DNA of 64,000 nucleotides from Clytia hemisphaerica. Taxonomy: Eukaryota > Cnidaria > Hydrozoa > Leptothecata > Clytiidae. Position numbers and translations under genes: made by a program. Of this stretch, positions 34,559-45,265 are shown one piece after another. The notes under the pieces were generated by a model. The model made no database searches. It was given only the letters and a program-made list of their open reading frames with translations, and was not told where the DNA came from. How positions within the stretch are numbered: the first letter of the stretch is position 1; every line of letters starts with the position of its first letter. Location: NCBI GenBank assembly GCA_902728285.1, contig CACVBU010000878.1, positions 1,613,786 to 1,677,785 of the forward strand, given 5' to 3'.

Positions 34559-35174
34559 AACCAGGCTGCTAAGGCTCGAGCCCTGACAATTGCCACTTCT
34601 TTTTCACTATCTCGTAAAGTAAAAGCTTTTTTAGACAATCTAATCATGGCAAACGATAGGTCTTATTAACATAAATGTGGTATAATAACAAGGTGTCATT
34701 TTGTATTCTTAGTACTTCATTGATACGCTACAAGGCCGACAAGGCTCTGGAAAGATCTAGAAATCTTGAATGAAAGACCGGGGATAGGAAAATGCCTGAA
34801 CGACACAATGTTGTCGAAATTACAAACACTTTTCGAGTGAAAAGTTATTAGCTTATTTCATAGAATTCGTGCATCTGTTACATGGTATTTTCTATTCAAT
34901 TTACAAGGGGGAAATGCACAAATCACTCAGGTACCCGAGAGTAGATAGCAGTTGAAACAGCCTCTCGAAACTGATGCTGTGACATAATATAGTTTCTTGG
35001 GTTTGGTTTTAATGGCAATTACAAGGCACTTTCTGATACAAGCGTACGCCTACTGACGTTATACATTATTCATATTTTCGGTTTTTGTGAATGAGTAACA
35101 TTATTACATACAAGGTTTTTAATGGTTTCGTAATTTGTTTGTTTTAAAGCACTTCCGTGTATGTGTGCGTGTTT
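34559..35174. other. no recognised feature
   Basis: Spacer without gene signals. Confidence 0.4.
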
Positions 35175-35434
35175 TAGCGAGTTTATGTGTCTGGAATTCT
35201 CTACGGCTACGGTTAAAGCGGCAAGGGAAATGGCAAGTAAGGCAAGTAAGGGCGGGTTAAAGCAAGTTCGATATTTGACGTACGGCATTTTGTCGGTTTT
35301 GCTTATATGATGTTTTGGTGTTTTCCCGTACAGAGCAAAGTAGACAACGACATGTCGCCTTTTGTGACGACCCGCATGGGCAGCCCCGCAACCGTAGCTG
35401 TAGAATATCTCCAATACATAATCTCTCTATTAGC
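35175..35434. mobile_element. AGCGAGTTTATG element, type A, copy 2
   Basis: TAGCGAGTTTATGTGTCTGG left and CAATACATAATCTCTCTATT right, with TCTCTACGGCTACGG / CCGTAGCTGTAGA inside the TIRs. Homologous to 26247-26504. Confidence 0.85.
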
Positions 35435-35612
35435 AAGGTATGTATTTGCACTTTTGAGAACGGCAGAGTGAATGAAACGATTTGGAACAGCCCGCAGATT
35501 TGACCCGTAAAACCTGACTTTCCGTCGTCCTCAGTGTCAATCAGAATGTAGACAAATCAGAACCTTACCGTCTCCGCCGCAGAAAAACACAGATACATAA
35601 ACTCGCTATTAG
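35432..35612 (-). mobile_element. AGCGAGTTTATG element, type B, abutting type A
   Basis: Reverse copy of the 25427-25580 element: ends GCAAGGTATGTATTTGCACT and CAGATACATAAACTCGCTAT. It starts where the type A element stops, suggesting insertion into, or fusion through, the shared TIR. Confidence 0.75.
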
Positions 35613-35764
35613 GCTGCTGGCGTCCACTAGCAAATTCGTGCTTCTTGCACTACCTGTGCTTTTGTAGAGGTCTATGATTCAGATTAGAGGCCTGTGATTC
35701 GGACTATGAGTTTATAGGATCTTTTCTGATGCCTGGTGTAGAAATAAACCATAGTGGCAATGCC

Positions 35765-35991
35765 AATAGCTAGTTTATGTATTAGACATAAATCGAAAGA
35801 GATAGTATAAAGCGCCTACTTCCCGATATGTCTCCAAAATCGCCGTCCGCTCAAAAACACCAAAATACCGTCGTCTGTTTAGGTGGGCAAAGGCGATAAA
35901 GAGCCGTTCATCAACTATCGACTTTGTTTTGAGTCGACTTCACTCACCGTCGCTCGCCACCGATATCCTCCGATACAAAAACTCGCTAATA
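35765..35991. mobile_element. AGCGAGTTTATG-related element, third form
   Basis: AATAGCTAGTTTATGTATTA on the left and CGATACAAAAACTCGCTAAT on the right, inverted. The interior is unlike types A and B. Confidence 0.55.
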
Positions 35992-36116
35992 ACTCGAGGG
36001 GATCAGCATTAAAGAGTGCCTTAAAACTGGCTAGGAAGTCTTACATGGCAAGACTGAGTGCAGGAAATAGCTGAGCGGCAGTGAGACACTTTGTCGGTGC
36101 AGATCATCAAAAACCC

Positions 36117-36290
36117 GGCTTTTTAAGAACCTATATAAGAGCATAAGGCTTCGATTACCAAAATATTGAGAACAGGTTAAGAACATTTTAAGGTTTTGCT
36201 GACTCTGGACATTAATACCAAATTTCTTAGGAAATTGTACAAAAATACTCTTCAAATGGCGAAAATGAAAACATTTTTAGCGCCTTGAAA
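36117..36290 (-). mobile_element. F1 element, 3'-truncated
   Basis: TTTTTAAGAACCTATATAAG, AGGCTTCGATTACCAAAAT and GAACAGGTTAAGAACATTTT; the far TIR is absent and an F3 fragment follows. Confidence 0.8.
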
Positions 36291-36304
36291 CACTCAAAGA
36301 GTTC

Positions 36305-36515
36305 AAAAACAACTGGGAACCCTTCCCATTGGATAAATTGGCCAAAATATCGTCCCTAGTGGAGAATTATACTTTAATTTTTGTTCCCGTTGAAAATTAT
36401 CAGATAAGCATATCCTCACTGCAAAATATGGAATTCAAATCCCAGCCATTAAAAAAATAGTTTTGGTCCGTTATATTTACACTATATTTACATTACCACT
36501 GGATCTGGGGGATGT
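36305..36515 (+). mobile_element. F3 fragment
   Basis: AACTGGGAACCCTTCCCATT, AATTGGCCAAAATATCGTCC and a CCACTGGATCTGGGGGATG end; the outer TIRs have decayed. Confidence 0.7.
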
Positions 36516-36810
36516 TGTATTTCATGCTTTTACTTTATTCTGGAGAATCTAAATGGCCATCTTCGATCTTCCCAATGAAAAAGGTGTCCAAATTATCTAA
36601 ATCTCTAGTTGTGGAATCAATCGTAGTTCAAAGAATCAGTTTGGTAATACCTATTTCCGTCTACGCCAGAGTCAATGCCGCTAGACGCATGATATCAAAA
36701 AGTCGCCTTCATAAATTGGAGACCTATTAAAAGCATTTTAAGCATTCCAAAATAAGTAACCTTGCTATGCAATCAAGCTATAATTGTCTATCCAAGTCAC
36801 CCTTATGGTA

Positions 36811-37061
36811 TACACGTTTTTTTCTATAAGAACACAAATTTTTTGAAGCCTTCGAATGTTCTTAACTTTTTGAGTTTTAAGACTGAATGTTCTTAACATG
36901 TTCTTATTTTGGTCCATTTTGTGAATATTTTTGATCATTTTCCTAAGAAATAGGGTGTTTTTGAGTCCACAACGCCTTAAAATGTTCTTAACTTGTTCTT
37001 AACATTTTGGCTAGCAAAGCCTTATGTTCTTATATAGTTTGTTCTTATAAAAAACGTGTAT
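36811..37061 (+). mobile_element. F1 element, near-complete
   Basis: TATACACGTTTTTTTCTATA start, TCTTATAAAAAACGTGTATA end. The symmetric TA edges are clear. Confidence 0.92.
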
Positions 37062-37065
37062 AACA

Positions 37066-37180
37066 TTAAAACATTATCCATCTATCATCTTTAATGCTCA
37101 TATAACATACATCTAACGTACATATAACATTCATCTTACATCCATAACGTTTTTTAAAACGTTGAAACAATGTTGTGTTA
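37066..37180. mobile_element. F2-like remnant beside F1
   Basis: AACGTACATATAACATTC and ACGTTGAAACAATGTTGTGT are recognisable; the left arm is mutated. As at 14176-14521, an F2 copy follows an F1 copy within a few bases. Confidence 0.6.
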
Positions 37181-37440
37181 AAGTCAGAGACCTAACCACA
37201 AAAATGGGAAAGCAATTAGAGGAATTAAGTTGCGGGAGATTTTTGGAATTAGAAAATTTCTTTTGCAGAATATTACATCAATTTTTGACGTGGACAAACA
37301 ATTTTTGTTTTGTTTGATAAGAATTAGTTCAATTTACCGATTGCCGTTTTGGCTTCTATTCAAAAGCCAGAACTTAATTGGAATAAACTTTCTTTACGCA
37401 ATCTATAAATAAAGTGTTTTTATTAATGTTGTAGAAAAAG

Positions 37441-37745
37441 CTTCACCTAGTAGATAAGTAAGTTAGCGACCGCAGCCGAGGGCGATCCAAAAGCTCCTAT
37501 TTCTCTAACTGTCTACCCGAAGGAAGGGGAGGACGCCACTCCTTTCCCTGGATTTCTCTACTTATCCTTGAACCGTCTCTTTAATTGCTGAGCATCAAGC
37601 AGAGAGGCATTAAGTACTATTTTGAGAATCTTGAGTATGACCCTGCCAGGGAATGAACCCACAACCTTGCGCACCGTAGCTAGATGTTCTACCTTCATGC
37701 TACGACCGCTTGACCAAGATTGACCTATTATAGCTTGTAAACAAA
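37441..37745 (-). mobile_element. tRNA-derived SINE (family 2)
   Basis: On the minus strand: TGGTCAAGCGG matches box A, GTGGGTTCATTCCC is a near box B about 50 bp on, then an unrelated body with GGGTCATACTC and CTCTCTGCTTGATGCTCAGC, and a tail CTTACTTATCTACTAG. A second, interrupted copy lies at 43635-44395. Approximate flanking TAGGTSAA repeats may be target duplications. Confidence 0.75.
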
Positions 37746-37959
37746 CGCTAAGCCTTTCCGGACGAGCGAGCTAACCGAAGGCCTATAACAAATGCCTAGC
37801 TACAAAAAGCCCAAAAGTAAGGCTTTGGGATGGGTTTGTCATACATTTGGTCGATGCTCCTACAAACATATTATAAATGACTTTTTACTCCATATCCCTT
37901 GAATCTTGAGTATCTAGGAATCATTATATCCCTATTTTTCGCAATCCTTGCTTATTAAT

Positions 37960-38200
37960 ACCTTAAGGGAAGACATATTTGTGGAAATTTGATTTGGCAG
38001 ATGAAGGTTATTTTTGGCAAAAAACACTATCAAAATAACATGTTTCAAGGCCTGAAATAGCACACATTTGCAAAATGAAAATAGTAATATGAATCAGGCG
38101 GGAATTTAATTTGGTGGATAGCGGGAAAAACTGAATTCGGCGGGAACTTAATGTGGCAGATTTTGGCCAAATACGCCAAATTTGCTTCTTCCCTTAAGGT
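37960..38200. mobile_element. TIR element with CCTTAAGGGAAG ends
   Basis: CCTTAAGGGAAGACATATTT and GCTTCTTCCCTTAAGG are inverted. Inside are GGCGGGAA-TTTAATTTGG phrases shared with the foldback at 38605. Confidence 0.6.
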
Positions 38201-38604
38201 ACTGGGAATTTTCAAAAATCTTGACTTTGCCAAATTTACTTTCCACTACATTTTCTTCCCTTAAAGGTTCTAGTACCCTTATCACACCCAACAATTAGGA
38301 TAAAACCAAAAAGCAGCTCTGTAGATAGGTCAAACTAAATATTCCTGTTTGATCTCAGCTTAACTTTTAAGCCAATGTTTACTAGTGCTTGTCATAAGAC
38401 ATGACGCCAGCTTCAAAACCTTCAAAGGACACTCGTGCCCCAGACTTTTTAAAAAGTATTGATTTTCGAGTGTAAGCTTTCAATGGGAAAATCAGGATTG
38501 GTTAGGATGACACTTGAAAAGGTCTTAATACGTCATAACTTCTCGATAAAACTTTAAATCATGAGCAGACGATGCTATCGCCCGTTAGAGGGAAAAAGTT
38601 ACCT

Positions 38605-38757
38605 TTAAAGAAACTTATTTTGGCGGGAACTAATTTTGGCGAATTCAGCGAATTTAGACAAAATTCGTCAAAATTAGTTCCCGCCAAAATTTAAAAAATT
38701 TTCTGGCTTTTTGCCGCTCGTCAAAATTAGTTCCCGCCAAAATAAGTTCCCTTAAGG
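38605..38757. mobile_element. foldback element (TTTTGGCGGGAACT)
   Basis: GAAACTTATTTTGGCGGGAA on the left pairs with TTCCCGCCAAAATAAGTTCC on the right; a second inner pair AACTAATTTTGGCGAA / AAAATTAGTTCCCGCC nests inside. Confidence 0.8.
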
Positions 38758-38890
38758 CAGGAACAACTTCGTAACTGTTTACTCTGCCCGAGCTAACCTC
38801 CGTTTTCAAATTTATCTCGCTACCTAAATAATCCCCTTGACAGTGACCGTGTGTAGACGAAAGGATCGTCTAAATCATAACAGACTAAAG

Positions 38891-39120
38891 ACCGAGGTAA
38901 ACGATTCCAACATTCCATCCAACATGCCATTTTCTCTCTGTTGGACAGAATGTTGGAATCGTTTACTCGAATGCAAAAATCGGAAAGGAAGAAAAAATTA
39001 TGTTGGAAGAAGAAAAAAGTGTTGGATGGGAGTTTGATCGCCATCAAACATTTTGTCCAACATTTACTTCTTCTTTTCGTGTTGGATCATGTTGGATTCG
39101 TTTACTCAGCTCACATCCAA
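38891..39120. repeat. ATGTTGGA inverted-repeat cluster, left
   Basis: ACCGAGGTAAACGATTCCAA at 38891, AATGTTGGAATCGTTTACTC at 38950 and further ATCCAACAT/ATGTTGGAT motifs to 39120. The same terminal sequence appears inverted at 40825-40848. Confidence 0.75.
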
Positions 39121-39254
39121 CATTTGAAGGGGAACAAGTGATACTTTTATGGACCTACCTGGTTATGCATTTAACACATATATAATTGATATCTACGTGA
39201 GAATGAACGTTAAACAATCATTCAGAACACAAATAGTGACTATCTATTAAAATT

Positions 39255-40190
39255 AGTCGTTTGTTTCTTATAAAAAAACGTTTAGAAACCAAAATTTCAT
39301 GCTCTTGAAATATTCTTTCATATTCAAGACTTCGTGAGCATAAAAAAACATCTATCTCATCAAAAAATTGAGTAATTTGGCTAAGAACATTGATGTATGC
39401 TTATTAATAGTGATCCTTATAGATAAAGATGCGTTTTTTGAGCTAAAGAGTTTTTTTACAAAAATCTGCTTTACCCATCTTTTACCTACTTTCAAGCAAA
39501 AAATCAGAAAAAAACAACGATCCAATATTTCACAAAGTCCAAAAAACCCTTTTTTTAGCCGTTTTTTGGCCCAAATTTGCCCATAAACATTTTTTTTCGA
39601 AAATCAGGCTCAGTCACATTCGAGGGTTTATAGTTATGCATCTTTGTGCAAAAAATCATAAAGAATGAAAGAGCCAATCTCGAGAAAAGCTAACACCTAG
39701 GTAATTGATAATGTGCTTATAAAAAAATATCGAATTTGGCCAGTTTTTCTATAAAAAACAAACACGCAAGCAACCAAATTTCTGTCTAAACACACATATG
39801 CTTCAAAAGAAAGCCCTCGTGAGCAAAAAAAACATCTATCTCACAAAAAAAATTGAGTAATTTGACTAAGAACATTGATGTATGCTTATTAATAGTGATT
39901 CTTATAGATAACATCGTTTTTGACCAACAAATCTTTTTGCAAAAATCTCCCTGAGCCATCTTTTACCTATGATGGTACCCCACTTCCATGCAAAAAATCA
40001 GAAAAAATCAATGATCCAATTTTTCACAAAGTCCAAAAAACCCGTTTTTTAGCCGTTTTTTGGCCCAAATTTGCCCAAAAAATTTTTTTTTAGAAAATCA
40101 GGCTCCGTCACATTTTGGCCACCACCGTTTTGCACCTTTGTACCAAAAATCAAATGATTCCTATGATTCAATCTCGAGAAAAGCTGGTAA
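39255..40190. repeat. two direct copies of a roughly 480-bp unit
   Basis: 39290-39700 and 39785-40190 share AACATCTATCTCA, TTGAGTAATTTG, AAGAACATTGATGTATGCTT, CACAAAGTCCAAAAAACCC and CAATCTCGAGAAAAGCT in order. A lone F1-like end (TTCTTATAAAAAAACGTTTA) lies at the left edge. The second copy continues into ACGGACGGACGAACGGACAG and an inverted GACCTTCACCCC/GGGGTAGGTCC. Confidence 0.85.
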
Positions 40191-40704
40191 CGAACGGACG
40201 GACGAACGGACAGAGGTGAATTTATAGGACCTTCACCCCACCGGGGTAGGTCCAAAACGTCATTAGAATAAGAATCGAATGTTTTTTTGTCAAAAATCCG
40301 AAAAATCTCGTAACAAATTTAAAAAGATAGTAGAGAAGCTACTAGCTCGAATGTTTTTTTTTTCGGAAAATAAACCAAGGGGGAGGGGCACTGAAATTAA
40401 GCGATCTATCGTAGAGGTGTGACCCTTTAAAGGTACCTTTTTCAGGCTTCCCAAAATGCACTGTAAGTGTGTAAAAAATGAGAACATAGTTTTTGTTGCA
40501 AAATTTTAGAAAATTTGACCATTTTTTGCCTTGAAATAGATAAATAAATTTCAGGAAATTGCACCATAAGAGTCGATATTTCGCCAGAATTGTTAGACTA
40601 TAATTTTCCGCGTGAACAGCAGTAGTGGCACTGGTTACACTGGGTATAATAATCCTCGCCACTTCTAATTTGAAAAGAATGAATTAAAAAAAGAACGAAT
40701 GAAC

Positions 40705-40848
40705 ACCCATGTTGGATGAAAATGATGTTGGACATTGCGACGAAACGATTTTAAGGAGATCCAACACCTTTCCAAAATTCATCCAACATTCGTCCAACAT
40801 TTCAATTTCTATGTTGGATGAAATGTTGGAATCGTTTACCTCGGCCTT
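40705..40848. repeat. ATGTTGGA inverted-repeat cluster, right
   Basis: CCATGTTGGATGAAAATGAT, ATCCAACAC, ATTCGTCCAACATTTC and the end ATGTTGGAATCGTTTACCTC followed by GGCC. This is the inverted partner of 38891. Confidence 0.75.
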
Positions 40849-40890
40849 AAAATCAAGTCACATATTTCGAAATGAATAGCTATGCAGGCC

Positions 40891-41047
40891 ATATTCATGA
40901 TATGCACCATTACAATGTCTTCTGACATTACTATCATGGACCCAATAGCTGATTGGTTGTAAATGACGTAAAATCAGTCAATACGTCACTTTCAACCAAT
41001 CAGCTGTTGGGTCCGTAGAAGACATTGCAATGGTGCATATCATGAAT
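40891..41047. mobile_element. 157-bp foldback, near-perfect hairpin
   Basis: ATTCATGATATGCACCATT, CAATGTCTTCT, GGACCCAA, AGCTGATTGGTTG and TGACGTA on the left each have an exact or near-exact complement in reverse order on the right, ending GGTGCATATCATGAAT. The loop is about 10 bases. Confidence 0.92.
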
Positions 41048-42101
41048 AGCTTTCATTCCACGTACAATATCAATCAGGAAGTTCTGAAAATAAAATAAAC
41101 ACCCTAAATATCTTATCACTAAGTATGATGAATTTTACCTCAAATTAAGGAATAAAAGAAAGTTTATTAACAACATTATAATGCGGAAGTGATTGTGCTT
41201 GAGGCGTAACAGATACTTGTGTTAGTACATTGAAATCTCTTTAACTCCAACCTCGACTCGAACAAGTTTTATGGTCCCTTTGATTAACAATGTAGAAACT
41301 CCACTGTATACGAGGATTGCCCACTTACAATCATAACTGCAGGATCACTTCGGTTACAAAAAATCAGCTTTCAGTCGTTTTTCGTACTCGCAAAATTGGG
41401 AAATTAATTTAATAACAAGCGGGAAAAAAGCCGTGAGTTTAGTATGGAAATAACTATGTTAAGCGAACGTAGTGGGCGTGAGGCGAGCGTTAGCTGCAGA
41501 AAAAAACGTACACCATACACGTAATGCTATATATCAAATAGGAAATGAATTAAGGTGGGCATCTGAAGTACTTCTTGGTTAAAAGTCATCCTGATGATGA
41601 TGACATAGTGGGGAAATGATGTACTAGTTTTGTTTGTATGTTTGTTTACAACTAGGTAACCATAGCAACAAATATTCATAAAAATGCTTGATATATTCAA
41701 GTTCTTAATGCATCATAGTAGGAAGTCTTTTATAACAGTGACAGTAAATATTTTCTGAATACGGTTAACACCTTAATTAGCAGATATGAAAAAATGTGAA
41801 CAGACTGCCCGGGGGTGGCACTGACCTTGACGGCCGACGGGGACGTGACGCTGGAGTGGACCCTATCAAATATGAATGTTAGGTAAATTTGGGATCTTTT
41901 TAGGGCAAAAAATTGAACTATTTCCCCATTTTCACCTTAATTAACGGCACGTCCCGTATCCAAATTTGCCTAAAGCCCCACGCTCCCCCCTGGGACAGGC
42001 TACCCTAGTCTTTTTGGGTTACCAGGCATGCCTAGCTTCTAAACTGTCAAAAATACTACTGGAAAATCTTTTAGGGATAAAGGGATTCAGGGAAGATTTT
42101 T
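41048..42101. other. no gene; element end near 41315
   Basis: GAAACTCCACTGTAT at about 41309 resembles the end of the TIR element at 52229. GC-richer patch 41800-42010. Otherwise nothing recognised. Confidence 0.35.
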
Positions 42102-42345
42102 ACACCCCTATCTCACAGCCCAATTAGGATAGAAATTTATTTTATTCAAATTTCTTGTTTCTAGGTAAAAAAATCCACTGGGAAGGGGTTTGGAGTGTAA
42201 TTTTTTCTATTGAATTTCATAAATAGGCATAAAAACAAAGTCAATTTTCTAGTGGGACTGAAATTGTAAGGTTTTTTTCCTATCTTGGACGAAGCTCTAG
42301 GCAAATTCTCCTGTGGGGTCCCACCGGGTCTGTGACACAGGGGTA
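42102..42345 (+). mobile_element. F3 element
   Basis: ACACCCCTATCTCACAGCCC start, CCGGGTCTGTGACACAGGGG end, TA at both outer edges. Confidence 0.88.
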
Positions 42346-42692
42346 TATTTCTTCAAGTGTATGGCATAAGCATCCTCTCTACCTCTGGTAAGAGAGTGGT
42401 AATTACATTTTAGAGGCTCAGAGGAGCATTGGTTTCTCCATTTCTCACCTACTCTTACCCTATTAGGACCACCGCTTCAGAACTATTGGGGAGGGTGGCT
42501 TTTCCTGCATCAACCCTTAACTTTTGACCTAGTTTGTCTTTTTGACTGGAATTTAGCATACAAAATCCCTGGCAATATTTTTTTTCAATGACGTCACTCA
42601 TCATGTTTTAAGTGACCAAAAATCAAAAATCCCCAAGTACAAAGTGCTATGACTGCTGAATCAGACAAAGTTTGTGCAAAATAGAAAGAATT

Positions 42693-42947
42693 ATTACCAA
42701 AACTTTTTGTACATGGGGATGGAGGATATACTGGGTACTTTGTCTGGGGGGGGGGGGGGGGTAGTGAAAAATCTTCAAAATTTACCTTGTTTTAGGGGCA
42801 AACTTACTCTGATTAGAGGTAATTTTAAATGTCCAGGGGTCAACTGATCCTTTGTCCTGTTGTTGAGATCCATTTTCCGGTTGTAAATTTCCAAATAATG
42901 TTATATCCTCCACCCCCCCCATATTCAAATTATTCTGGAAGAGCCCA
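42693..42947 (+). mobile_element. F4 element, subtype 2, left end decayed
   Basis: ATGGGGATGGAGGATATACT near the left and TTCTGGAAGAGCCC at the right; shares TAGTGAAAAATCT, AAATGTCCAGGGGTCAACTG and ATCCTCCACCCCCC with 59450-59727. Includes a 14-base G run. Confidence 0.8.
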
Positions 42948-43469
42948 TTGCGCAACGAGCACAGGTTAACGAAAAAACACAGGTATGGTACAGAGAAAAA
43001 TTTCCCACATAAACCTATTATTCTGTCGTTGCATTAAAACGCAAAAATGGTTCAAATATCAGTCAGTAGCGCTGAAAATCTAGAAAAATAAGTTGTTGCA
43101 ATATTATATGTAAAAATCATCAAATTTAAAGGCGGAACCTTTTCAAGGATGTTTCTGAATTGAAATTAATTTCTTATGTGACAGGAAAATGTTTCCTACT
43201 GACATCGGCATTTTTGAAAATTATTTTCTTAAAAATTTGAATGGAAAATGAATTAGTTACATCTTCACAGAGAAACTCCCGAAACGTGTCTTTCCAATTA
43301 GGATGCTTAAATGAGATATTAGTTTTGATTGAAATTCAGAGAAATATCTATCATAAAACTTTCACTGTTCCTGAACTGGTACAGTCGACTGGGTACAGCT
43401 GTAGCACGAAGATCCACAAGAAAATCCACAATCATGATCGTAATATTTAAGAAAAAAGGGAGATTCAAA

Positions 43470-43634
43470 CGAATTTTCAAAACCACAAACGATTTGGATA
43501 AGTGCTCTAAGTTAGGTTAGAAGGGAAGAAATATCCGATTAAATTTAAAAGATGGCCCAAAATCAACTTTCTCGCCCGAACTCCAAAACTCGAAAAACGA
43601 GGAAAAAGCTAAATTCTCAATAGATTTTGAGCAT
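43470..43634 (+). repeat. dispersed repeat R (CTTTCTCGCCCGAACT), copy 1
   Basis: CCACAAACGATTTGGATAAG, AACTTTCTCGCCCGAACTCC, AAACGAGGAAAAAGC and a TTTTGAGCATGATTG end, in the same order as 44980, 55860 and 57810. Joined directly to the SINE at 43635. Confidence 0.75.
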
Positions 43635-44395
43635 GATTGCAACTACGGTACGCAAGGTCGTAGGTTCATTCCCTGGCCGGGTCATACTGATGACTTCGTA
43701 CTTAGTACGAAAATGGTACTCGATGCCTTTCTGCTTCATTCTCAGCGACTAAGGAGAAAGAGTAGTGCCCTCCCCCATAGTGGGCACCCCCCCTGGATTC
43801 TGGGGGGGGGTTGAGGATTTTCAGATTTTTAAAAATAGGTGGGGGTTGGGTTGATGAGAAATTTCAGGTGGGGGTAACCCTATGTAGGTGGGGGTAACAT
43901 TTTTCAGGTGGGGGTTGTCAAGTTTTCTGTATTTAACTTCGTTTGACTTTGTACTTTTTTGTCTTTTTCAACTTTCCACATACTATACTAGATAAAAATA
44001 TAAACAAATGACTGTCATAAGTTCTGAAGGTTAAAAAGAGTTCATTTTTTCTCCAGTCTTTTCCTTTCCAGTTTGTAGTCCTCAGGACTTTTAACTGGGA
44101 TCTTTAGTGTTCCTAAAAGGAACAAGACCTCCAAATTCGATGGTGTGATTCGATTGCGTCGTTTTTCGCATATGAGTTGGAGTATGGTGTAGCCCCTTTC
44201 TACCGGCGAGGTGTTGGCAAAAGGTGGGGGTTGGGCTGATATGAGATTTCAGGTGGGGGTAACCCTATGTAGGTGGGGGTGACCTTTTTCAGGTGGGGGT
44301 TGGAGGGGTGTTGCCCACTATGTCCCCTACATTCGGGTAGATAGCTAGTGAACGAGGAGCCTTTGGTTCACCTCCGACTTATTTACCATTACAGT
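43635..44395 (+). mobile_element. SINE family 2, 5'-truncated and split by a 547-bp insertion
   Basis: CTACGGTACGCAAGG, TTCATTCCCTGGC, GGGTCATACTG and CTTTCTGCTTCATTCTCAGC match the minus-strand copy at 37441-37745. The match breaks at 43775 and resumes at 44328 (CATTCGGGTAGATAG). Confidence 0.8.
43776..44322. mobile_element. 547-bp TIR element inserted in the SINE (TSD TCCCC)
   Basis: CATAGTGGGCA start and TGCCCACTATG end, each next to a C/G-rich stretch (ACCCCCCCTGG and GGAGGGGTG). TCCCC flanks both sides (43771-43775 and 44323-44327), and the SINE reads through cleanly once it is removed. Interior has two copies of an AGGTGGGGGTAACCCTATGT block. No coding sequence. Confidence 0.9.
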
Positions 44396-44979
44396 CAAAT
44401 ACTTTTTCAAGTACATTAATACCTTTCCTAAACCGTAAAGAGCGAGGCAAGTTTGACGTTTTCCGGACCCTTTGAGAGATTTTCGGTCAATTTTTGACCA
44501 ATTTTGGTCCAAAAGTTTTTAATTTCATGATTTTCGTTAGAAAGCCACTTTCTAAATGCCCTCCATGGATATTGTATAGAAGAATGAAACCTGCTGGGTT
44601 ACTGTATTTCATAGTATTTGTGCATCTGTAACATGTTTTTTCTATCCAATTTACAAAGTGAGAATGTTCAAATCTGTACAAATTGATTTTTTGTCATCAT
44701 TCAATTGAGTTGAGAATTCAAGAACTCTTTTCCATTGTCTTACATTGTCATACTGTTGTCTTTCTAAAACTCATATCTCAATTAGAGAAACAAAAATCCT
44801 GCGAAAAAAGTTACAAGATCATTTAAAAGACGTTTACAGTACACGTTCACGAGATCCTGAAAAAAGTTTGGCAACTTTGAGCCCTCGAGATTTAGCTGGT
44901 TGCTAAATGTAGGGCTTTTTATTGATGCTTAATCTTTTTCAATGGCAACACCTTTGAGTTTAAAGATACAAAATACAAA
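44396..44979. other. no gene; old repeat traces
   Basis: CCCTTTGAGAGATTTTCGG near 44468 matches the 5938 region. Nothing else recognised. Confidence 0.35.
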
Positions 44980-45265
44980 CTTAAGTTGGAAGGGTAGAGT
45001 TTTATCTCTGAGTTATAACGCTAGACTTAAGACTTAGGACCATAGGATCTGGGGATCCAAAAGTTCAATGGTCCAATAGGGCTCATAATATAGCCGGGAA
45101 GTCATCTATAAACCCCTCCCGAATTGAAATATTCGATAAAATTTATCAATTAGTCCAAAGGCGACTTTCTCACCCGAGCTTTAAATTACTAAAAACGAGG
45201 AAATGACTGAAATTCTCCATATATTTTGACCGATGTTGTAGACCATATCGAAAAAAGGAAAAATG
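44980..45265 (+). repeat. dispersed repeat R, copy 2
   Basis: TTAAGTTGGAAGGGTAGAGT, CTAGACTTAAGACTTAGGAC, CGACTTTCTCACCCGAGCTT, AAAACGAGGAAATGACTG. Confidence 0.8.
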
